Assembly (NCBI GenBank): GCA_026214975.1
Contig: CM047814.1
Span: 22,343,541 to 22,407,540 of the forward strand
DNA length: 64,000 nt
Direction of reading: 5' to 3'
Source of the DNA: Gentiana macrophylla
Taxonomy: Eukaryota; Streptophyta; Magnoliopsida; Gentianales; Gentianaceae
The stretch's first letter is position 1; each line of letters opens with the position of its first letter. The notes beneath the pieces were generated by a model, which made no database searches, was not told where the DNA came from, and worked only from the letters and a program-made list of their open reading frames with translations. This document shows, one piece after another, positions 55,297 through 64,000 of the stretch. Position numbers and translations under genes: made by a program.

Positions 55297-57394
55297 TGAT
55301 GAGAGATAAATTTATGATCATTATTACGACATTTTACCCCAATATTGATACCATTTTGAGCATTATTGTATCAAATCAAGTCAAAATTACTAAGTTTTAT
55401 TCAAATGTATAAGTAGTAGTTATTATATAAATTATCGTATTTTTATAAGTTTTTATTAGTTTTTGTACCGGTTTAGTAACCGGGAGTGTCGTGTCGGATT
55501 TACGTTTGGTGTTTTGGTGGTTCATTGCAGGATTATATATTGACCAAGATTCCACGTAACGACATGTTTTGGAGTCTAAAAGATGGATTTTGAGGGAAAG
55601 AAGAAAATGCCACAAGCTAACGAGTTCAACGGATCAAATTATTTTTCCTACGTGTTCTACTACCGTAACCAGTTCTCGATGGAAATTTGACCCAACTTAG
55701 AGGCGTTTTCTGGGGAATAGTTCTTGATGAAAGTTGTAGATCTTCAAATGAGCTTTCCAACGCATTTTGAATCACGCGTCAATCGGAGGTCTACAACTCA
55801 AGTTATGATTTTTCTTCCAAACAGCTGAAATTTGGACGAATTGGGAGATATTTTGGCTCAATTGATGCATGTGGGGTGTAATGATGAGTAGTAACATGCT
55901 TGTAACTAACTCTTGCATGACTCATCACCTTCACATGCTAAACTATCATTACTTCCACATGCATCCTAACAAACTATTGGTGAGTCACCATTTCTCCCCA
56001 TATACACCTCCTCAACTACAACCTCCTCATTCAAACCTCCTCAACTCTCCTATAAGAACTCCCTCATTTCCATCCATAAAGTTGCCCCATCTTGGCCACT
56101 CTTGGCCAAGATCTCTCTTCTCCACCTCCTCCCATTTCTTCCATTCCCTCTTCTTCATGTCCCTTCTTCATCTCTTTTCTCTTTTTATTTTGTTTTACCC
56201 AGTATATATACATATGTCTATGTATGTATATATATGTTTTTTTATATATATAAATAAAGTAGTAATGTTGTAATGCTTAAGAAAATTATCGAAGAAAATG
56301 CTTTAGGAAAAGTTGCTATTTTCAAGAATACAACTTAGATCTCAAGTAAGCGGGTAATTTTATTGAGTTTTACTTTTTGTTGTTCTATATAATTATATCT
56401 ATCTATATATATATGTGAGAATTTGATAAGTGTTTGGATCGAAAGGCTAAATTTGGTTGTAATAGAATTTTGTCATCTTTGATGAAGGCTATTATGGAAA
56501 ACTTCCAAATTGTTTAATCCATGACATTTTGATGAGTAATCGATATATATATCTATGTATAACTAAAAATATGTCTAGCCAAGATATGAATCAATTAGTT
56601 AATCTTTTGGTAAAATGAATGATCGACTCGGTAATAATGATTAAAACCGATTATAATGAATCTCTTTCTATTTGAACGTAATCTAATGAATTGACAACTC
56701 ACGATTAGAATACGAGATCGTAATAGAAAGACCGGAGGGTAAAATTGGCCGAGTGAAAACGTGACAACGGAATCCTATTTCTACCGGGCGATTTGTCCTA
56801 GAAAAACAAATCTTATTAAAATTGTGCTCAAGATCGTATTACGTTAATTTATCTGTTTTAATTGAGATCCAAAACATTGCCTGATCGACAACGGGAGTGA
56901 CCTATGCTTTGGATGACATTGATGATTGATGAGACATATGACAATTTCATACGCCGTGTGAGGAGGAGTTGTCTAGCTTAGAGTACACCGATTCATATAT
57001 AATTTACACCTTGAATAAAGGAAGATCTGTCTCATTTATTTCTACTAAAAGATATTGATTCGAAGAAAGTATTCTTGGCTAGATCCAAAATATATATAAT
57101 ATTAGTATTTATTTGTTTTATTTTCTGCTTTACTAACATCTAACTCTAACATCTAACTAATCTAACTATCTAACCCGAGAAACCTGATAAAGCTGCGACT
57201 TAGATCGAGTTAATAATAGCTTCTTGGTGTTTAACCCCACTTAAAAGAATTACCATGTTTCCCCGAGGAATACGACTCGACTCACCATACTAGCACTACA
57301 ATTTGACCCGGTACATCGCCGGTTAGGATCTGTATAGCCTAGGTAATGTCCGTCGCCTTTTGGCGCCGTTTCCAAGGTTAGGTTTAGGTCATCA
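55297..57394 (+). mobile_element. LTR type B of gypsy copy 2
   Basis: Starts TGATGAGAG and ends GGTCATCA. The first 340 bases and the last 800 are close to type A. The middle differs: one ~175-bp unit instead of three, no GGACCGGTCCGG palindromes, and a pyrimidine-rich leader (56011-56200). A TATAAGA at 56051 may serve as TATA box. Confidence 0.88.
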
Positions 57395-58706
57395 AGATTT
57401 TGGCGCCGTTTAACCCGAGGAAACTGATAAAACTGCGACTTAGATCGAGTTAATAATAGCTTCTTGGTGTTTAACCCCACTTAAAAGAATTACCATGTTT
57501 TCCCGAGGAATACGACCGACTCACCTGACTAGCACTACAATTTGACCCGGCACACTTTGCCGGTTAGGATCTGTATAGCCTAGGTAATGTCCGTCAGCTT
57601 TTTGGCGCCGTTTCCAAGGTTAGGTTTAGGATAAGTAGTAGTTATTATATAAATTATCGTATTTTTATAAGTTTTTATAAGTTTTTGTACCGGTTTAGTA
57701 ACCGGAGTGTAAATGTCGGATTTACGTTTGGTATTTTGGTGGTTCATTGCAGGATTATATATTGACCAAGATTCCATGTAACGACATGTTTTGAGTCTAA
57801 AAGATGTGTTTAGAGGATTAGAAGAAGGTGCCACAAGTTTATAAGTTCAACGGAGCAAATTTTCTAAGTACTTAAATCGTTACATATTTTCGACGGAGAT
57901 TTGACCCAGCTTAGAGGCATTTTCAGGGGATGACTTCTTAATGAAAGTTGTAGATCTTCACATAAGCTTTCCAACGCACTTTGAATTACGTCAATTGGAG
58001 GTCTACAACTCAAGTTATGGTCAATTGACTAATCAATTCGGATTAGTAGAAATCCCGTAAAAGACTCGACATACGAATGGCTCATCAAAACGACATTTTC
58101 TGAAGAAGTTTCCTTAATAAAAGTTGTATATCTTCAAGAAAGATTTCCAATGGATTTTGAATCAAGTCGATCGGACTTCTACAACTCAAATGGTGGTCAA
58201 GTGGCTAATTGATTCAATTTCGTAAAAATCCCGCAAAACGTTCGGAGTATGAATTTGCTTATCAAGACGGCGTTTTCTGAAGAAGAGTCCTTCATGAAAG
58301 TTGAAGAATTTTCCGAGAGCTTAATTTTGACGTTTGAATCATAATTTTTGGAGGTCTACAACTCAAGATATGAATTTTAGAAGTTTTATTCCAATAAATA
58401 TAATTTGAAGGATCAGAATGTGGTGAGTCATGTGATCATGACTCCCGGACCGGTCCGGCTTCTTCAAGGACGGTCCGGCCCCCTCATTTTTACTAAAAGT
58501 ATTGATTCGAGAATATAATTCTTGGCTAGATCCAAAATATATATTATATTAGTATTTATTTGTTTTATTTTCTGTTTTACTAACATCTAACTCTAACATT
58601 ACTAACTAATCTAACTAATCTAACTATCTAACCCGAGGAAACCCGATAAAAGCGCGACTTAGATCGAGTTAATAATAGCTTCTTGGTGTTTAACCCCACT
58701 TAAAAG
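57395..58706 (+). mobile_element. Rearranged LTR fragments after a truncated primer site
   Basis: TGGCGCCGTT (57401-57410) is the first ten bases of the primer site. It is then joined to an LTR tail (57411-57631), which is joined to a type A U3 segment starting inside the LTR (57632, ATAAGTAGTAG). That segment jumps from GGACGGTCCGG (58480) to a later LTR part (about 58490-58706). Each join is internal to LTR sequence. Confidence 0.8.
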
Positions 58707-59703
58707 AAATTGTCATATGTCAAATGTCATCACCCAAGGTCCACAATCGCCCATGCTAATCTTAGTTAGTCTCGAGCAGTCGAAAGTACAAATCTACCCC
58801 GGATAAAAGAGGTTATTCCGTTCGTCAGACGGCCGATGTTATTCAAGAGGCTCCCGTTGTCAAGCGGATCGATTTAACACAAACGGTGTAGTTTCAATTA
58901 AACTGTGACTTTAACATTATTAAGATCTCGAGTACAAATTTCAATAAGATTCATCTTTCCAGACAAATCGCCCCGGGTAAAAATCGGGTTCCGTTGTCAC
59001 GTTTTCACTCGGCCAATTTTACCCTCCGGTTTTTCTATTTTTATCTCATATCCTAACTTCTCTGGTCAGTTCATCGTCAGGTTATATGTTGCGATTCATC
59101 TTGATTAATTACGTCAATCCGAATATATTATCAATACGTTGCAAAATAGAAAAAGATTCATTATAATTAGTTTTAATCATGATTACCAGAGTCGATCATT
59201 CATTTTACCAAAAGATTAACTAATTGATTCATATCTTGGCTAGATATATTTTTAGTTATACATAGATATATATATCGATTCATCAAAATGTCATGGATTA
59301 AACAATTTGAAGTTTTCCATAATAGCCTTACGTCAAGATGACAAAATTCTATTACAACCAAATTTAGCCTTTCGATCCAAACACTTATCAAATTCTCACA
59401 TATATATATAGATAGATATAATTATATAGAACAACAAAAAGTAAAACTCAATAAAATTACCCGTTTACTTCAGATCTAAGTTGTATTCTTGAAAATAGCA
59501 ACTTTTCCTAAAGCATTTTCTTCGATAATTTTCTCAAGCATTACAACATTACTACTTTTTATTTATATATAAAAAAAACATATATATACATACATAGACA
59601 TATGTATATATACGGGCCCGAAAACAAAATAAAAAGAGAAAAGAGATGAAGAAGGGACATGAAGAAGAGGGAAATGGAAGAAAGGGGAGGAGGTGGAGAA
59701 GAG
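58707..59703 (-). mobile_element. Inverted LTR type B segment
   Basis: The reverse complement of LTR type B from about 56960 back to about 56110. For example, ATTGTCATATGTC (58711), AACTAATTGATTCATATC (59218) and GAGGAGGTGGAGAAGAGA (59686) match it inverted. It joins the preceding piece through a short GAA…TT overlap. Confidence 0.85.
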
Positions 59704-61422
59704 AATGCTTGGGAAAGGAAGAGCACGAGATTGGTTTTTGTCACTTCCACATCATTCATTGACTAGTTGGGAGGATATTCAAACCGAGTTCTTAAAGCAA
59801 TATTTTACTCCTGGTAGAAAATTGGAATTAATAGTCGAAATTGCCAACTTTAGACAAGGATCTGAAGAAACGTTTGAGAATGCTTGGGAAAGGTTTAAAA
59901 AGTTATTAAGAGCTTGTCCCGATCATGGTTATTCCTTAGAGATGCAAATCCAACTTTTCTGTCGTAAATTAAGGAAAGACTCACGTGCAGATGTAGATCA
60001 TGTATGTGGTGGTTCGTTAATGATGAGTGAAGCTCAAATAGTTTACGATGCTATAGAAAAGATTTCCAAAAATAATCGTATGTGGGAAACCGGTTCTAGC
60101 ACCAGAAAAGTAGCATTTGCAGGAGAATATACATCAAATACGGAAGTTCTAGCACACTTGGAGAATTTGAGTAGGAAATTTGACGGCTTATTAGCCAGTA
60201 AAAATGTAAACTCAGAAAATATCTTACTAAATGACTACTCAAATCATGATAATGTGTCATTAGGGATGGAAGAACCAAAAGGATATTCAAAGGAAAAGGT
60301 GAGTTTTTACAACAAAGATAGAATTTGAACAACGATATTCAAACTCGTTTAATGCTTTTAGAAGAGATCACCCTACTTTTCGTTGGTCCGAACCCCTAGT
60401 AAGCAAGGACAACCACCGTATCCAATCCAATATAAGAATCCAAATCTAGTTTATCAAGGAGATACCACGAATCAAAATCTACAATCATTACCTAAACCGT
60501 ATCCACAACATACCACTCAAAGCATACCAGTAACTCGAGTTCAACTCAACCTGAAGGAGTTAACAAATGGGAGAAATTAATGGAAAACTGATAGGTATGA
60601 TATCTACTCAAGCTCAAAATATGGAAATTATGATAACTTCATGAGTGCATCCACTAAGGATATGAGTACGTTGAAAACATATATGAGTGGACATGATACC
60701 GTAATAAGAATTATAGAAGCTTCATTGAGGAATCGGAATATCACTTAAGTAGAAGAAGTAGAACGTAAAAAACAAGTAAACCCTCGGAAGGATTGCCAAG
60801 TAATATCGAAAGAAATCTGAGTGGGGTAAATGTTTGTTATTACTGAAGTGGAAGGATCTGTGGAAGTAATGGATTAGAAAAATTCGGGAATAATGAAGTA
60901 GATGATGATTTAGATGGTAAATATAAGAAGAATATGGAATCTAAAGGGCCATTTCAAACCGAACCTTATCCGGCTCAACCTAAATTCACATCGGTTCAAC
61001 CTGAAAGGCATCACCACATCCATTGCATATTTTGAAGAAAAGGTAATTGAATGATGACACACTATGTCTTCAAAAGGCACAATCATTCAAGGAAGCTTTA
61101 CCATCTTCATCTAACGACAAGGAAAAAGGAGGTATTCATTCTAACCCTAATGATCTTGAATTACTCCCCATTCCCGAGAAATGAAATGAAAAAGATGAAG
61201 TTGGATAATAAGTATGCATGTTTTCTTGACACTTTTCGGCACTTAACTATTAATACCCCTTTCATCGATGTTTGTAAGGGAGAGCTTAGTTTGGGAGTGA
61301 ATGATGAGCGCGTTATCTTCAACATTTACAATTCATTGAAATATCCATACATTACACTAGAATCTAGTTCTTGTGTAGACACTTTGTGTTCTCTTGTGGT
61401 GGATCGTATTAACACGCAGTAG
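59704..61422 (+). pseudogene. Gypsy gag, copy 2, with the same pol deletion
   Basis: Enters gag in its middle: RARDWFLSLPHHSLTSWED, then FLKQYFTPGRKLELIVEIAN, ETFENAWERFKKLLRACPDH, FCRKLRKDS and the DHVCGGSLMMSEAQ block stay in one frame from 59693 to 60328. The N-terminal third of gag is missing. Later frames repeat copy 1 (linker, then 61051-61422). There the tail reads INTPFIDVCKGELSLGVNDE in one open frame, showing pre-protease sequence joined directly to post-protease sequence. Confidence 0.82.
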
Positions 61423-63426
61423 CTGGAGAAGATGACTCGGTAATAATGTGAAAGCTCAGTAAACCCAAAGCTCGAAAATCAAAGGAAAAGGTCAAGAACC
61501 GTTGGATTCGACGGCATTCGCCTAACATATGTTGGAAAGCGTATTGATAAAAAGACGGATGCAAGGCGTGAGGATGACCCACCACAGTGCCTTAAAATCA
61601 AGCACGGTAAAGTCGGCTATAGACTATAAATGTAGTCAATGACGGGTACTATCCTTCCTTTTTACTCCTTAAGCATTTATTTTTAGTGGATTATGTGCTT
61701 AATTGTTACGTCTTTTTGTGAGTAATTGTTAGAAGTATCCCGCTTTATTTAGTATATTATATTAGTTAATCCTTATCATTTTGGTCGAGCAAACGACGTT
61801 AACCAAAAGCGCTACCGGGAGGCAGCCCGAAAAAAATGTTAAATATAATAATTACTCATATTTTGGATGATACTTTGCTAATACTTAGGATTGATTTTCA
61901 TTTTGTTTCACCAAGTCTTAGGATGAATGTTTGAATGACATTAAATGGGAACGATTAGGTGGTTATCCGAAAATCCTGATGGATAACAAAGATAAAATTC
62001 AAATGCATCATTTCTTAGACTTAGGTTGTTAGAACAATTTGAAATAACCTTGAGGATCCGGGTATAAAAGACTCGAGTTAATACTTGTCACATATTTCAT
62101 ATCATGATCTAGTCTGTTTTAAATTTCAAAAATAATGTGTGACATGTATTAGTTCAACTCTTGTGGAATATTGTGTGTTTTAAATCAATAAAAGTGTATG
62201 TGGTGTGTTTATCTACCCTTTTGCATTACAATTGTCACACTCCACATACTTTTATTTTATTTGCACACACAACGGTCATAATTTTGACCCACCCACCCAC
62301 CCTTTTTATCATCCGAGTATTTGTTTTGACTTGTTTTAGTGCACTCATTGCTTTCCCAACAACTTATTTACACTCACTTTACATTGAGGACAATGCAAGT
62401 TCGTAAGTGGGAGTGGAGTCGTTGGTCTAGCAATGGAATTAATGTTTATTTTGTATCAATAAATCCTTTAGTTTTCGATCTTTTTTGAGCATTATTTAGT
62501 TGATTAAAATAAATTGTATAAAGTATATATTTCATGGATTTGAAGATGTAATGATCAATTTGGATGTGTATAACCAATGTGAACCGTAAGTGCATTGTAA
62601 TTCCAAATATATTTGTGTAACATGAATTCCTTCACGTAAGCCTTTGATATTGAAGTTTAAAATTTTAAATTGTATCCATTCAAGATTCTAGTGATTTATC
62701 CTATAATAGCAAAGAACTTAGTACCTAACTTTTGAACGTGTCTTGTGAATATCTCAAGGTTTGAATGTGATAGAAAGGATATAAGTTAAGTTTATGAAAA
62801 AAAAAAAAAAAAAAAAAAAGAAAGAGATGAACTATATATATATCGGTTGTAGCTACCAATGATTTGAGTGCAGTGAGGCGTTATCACTAAACGCCCTATA
62901 TCACTATGAGGTTTACTGAGCCCCACGCGCTGATGATAGTAGTCCAACTAGGGTGTTATCACTAAACGCCCTATTGCTTTGGGAATGAAGGCATATGCTA
63001 CACATGTGAAATTAAGTTCATCAAAAAAAAAAAAAAAAACAAAAAAATAAAAATTTTAAGCGTGGTTGAAAACTTAGCTATCTTTCGACTATCCCAAGAT
63101 AAACTGAATGATATGCTTTAGGGATTATCCTAATAAGTACTCGGAAGAACTTTGTGTGGAATCTATTTATTTCTTATACCTAGGAAAGTCATTAGAAGGT
63201 TGTCTGAATGGATATTTGTGTGTTTTGCTTGATTTATTCAAGAGAGGATAGTGGAAATTGAAAAAAGGCATCACACACACACACTGTTATACATTTATAT
63301 TGAGGTTAACGCCTCTGGTTGTAATTCTAATGGTTGTATTATCTAGTTGTCCCTTATATCTTCTATCTTCATGAATTTATCTCTCATTCATTTTGTTTTA
63401 TCGCTTGTTTTGATCGAGGGCGACCA
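61423..63426 (+). other. 3' non-coding region of gypsy copy 2
   Basis: Equivalent to 49064-51042, with the post-pol phrase AAAGCGCTACCGGGAGGCAG (61806), the hairpin pair (62877-62895 and 62952-62970) and two A-rich runs (62799-62819, 63024-63056). Non-coding. Confidence 0.75.
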
Positions 63427-63444
63427 AAAGCTAAGTAGGGGTTG
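63427..63444 (+). other. Polypurine tract of gypsy copy 2
   Basis: AAAGCTAAGTAGGGGTTG, the same as copy 1, directly before the LTR. Confidence 0.6.
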
Positions 63445-64000
63445 TGATGAGAGATAAATTTATGATCATTATTACGACATTTTACCCCAATATTGATACC
63501 ATTTTGAGCATTATTGTATCAAATCAAGTCAAAATTACTAAGTTTTATTCAAATGTATAAGTAGTAGTTATTATATAAATTATCGTATTTTTATAAGTTT
63601 TTTATTAGTTTTTGTACCGGTTTAGTAACCGGAGTGTCGTGTCGGATTTACGTTTGGTGTTTTGGTGGTTCATTGCAGGATTATATATTGACCAAGATTC
63701 CACGTAACGACATGTTTTGGAGTCTAAAAGATGGATTTTGAGGGAAAGAAGAAAATGCCACAAGCTAACGAGTTCAACGGATCAAATTATTTTTCCTACG
63801 TGCTTCTACCGTAACCAGTTCTCGATGGAAATTTGACCCAACTTAGAGGCGTTTTCTGGGGAATAGTTCTTGATGAAAGTTGTAGATCTTCAAATGAGCT
63901 TTCCAACGCATTTTGAATCACGTCAATCGGAGGTCTACAACTCAAGTTATGATTTTTTCTTCCAAACAGCTGAAATTTGGACGAATTGGGAGATATTTTT
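63445..64000 (+). mobile_element. 3' LTR of gypsy copy 2 (type B, first 556 bases)
   Basis: Starts TGATGAGAG and follows the type B version (AAAGATGGATTTTGAGGG, CCAAACAGCTGAAATTTGG), matching 55297-55850. It is cut by the window end. Both outer LTRs of copy 2 are type B, which supports treating the fragments between them as one element. Confidence 0.88.

Larger units (their letters stand above)
55297..64000 (+). mobile_element. Gag-only gypsy retrotransposon, copy 2 (rearranged, runs off the window)
   Basis: Same family as copy 1, inserted into the same copia element 1.9 kb further along. Order: LTR type B, a truncated primer site, LTR fragments of type A, an inverted LTR type B block, gag, 3' region, polypurine tract and the start of a type B LTR. 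The putative target duplication CCTAG (55292-55296) cannot be checked because the right end is outside. Confidence 0.85.

Noticed and set aside
55869..56273. 134-codon plus-strand ORF in the type B LTR leader
   Set aside because: His/Pro/Ser/Leu-rich translation of pyrimidine-rich LTR leader; no homologous frame in type A LTRs.

Overview
The window is nuclear DNA of a flowering plant, probably a eudicot. The evidence is spliced genes with GT-AG introns, plant-specific gene families, and a dense load of LTR retrotransposons, LINE remnants, TRIM elements and MITEs. There is no CRISPR array, operon or prokaryotic feature. One run of 100 Ns (10550-10649) marks an assembly gap.

Layout. (1) 1-10174: a Ty1/copia element of Sirevirus type, + strand, cut by the window start. 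Its order is LTR, broken gag, integrase, RT, RNase H, an extra post-pol ORF, polypurine tract, LTR. The protease region is missing. It sits in a Ty3/gypsy fragment (10175-10549, minus). (2) 10912-37246: the gene-bearing island. A REM-type B3-domain gene (minus) comes first, followed by LINE and MITE debris (about 14.6-22.6 kb). Next come an ERD2-like membrane protein gene (+), a LAP5/PKSB-like type III polyketide synthase gene (minus), an intact eight-exon 5'-methylthioadenosine nucleosidase gene (minus), and the 3' part of an EF-hand-family gene (minus). Tourist-like and other MITEs, a 900-bp foldback element and a TRIM lie between the last genes. (3) 37.3-42.6 kb: gene-poor, with MITEs, a small repeat family, a LINE scrap and a GAA tract. 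(4) 42.6-64.0 kb: a minus-strand Ty1/copia element split by two insertions of one gypsy family. That family has a tRNA-Asp primer site and encodes gag but no pol. The first copy (44344-53419) is complete, with a perfect 5-bp target duplication. The second (55297 to beyond the window) is rearranged and carries an inverted LTR block.

The ERD2-like, MTA nucleosidase and EF-hand genes match, in the same neighbourhood, what I recall as the Arabidopsis run At4g38790-At4g38800-At4g38810. This would make the island a conserved microsyntenic block enlarged by repeats and carrying a polyketide synthase gene in its middle. The genes do not form one pathway.

A caution applies throughout. Many frame breaks, in both genes and repeats, are one- or two-base losses, often at CTG/CAG or CG sites. 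Paired LTRs differ mostly at such sites too. Sequence error, possibly linked to cytosine methylation, is therefore a serious alternative to true pseudogenisation. The most unusual items are the modular gag-only gypsy family (shared pol deletion, swapped U3 promoters, paired hairpins before the polypurine tract) and the large acidic coiled-coil ORF of the Sirevirus-like element.
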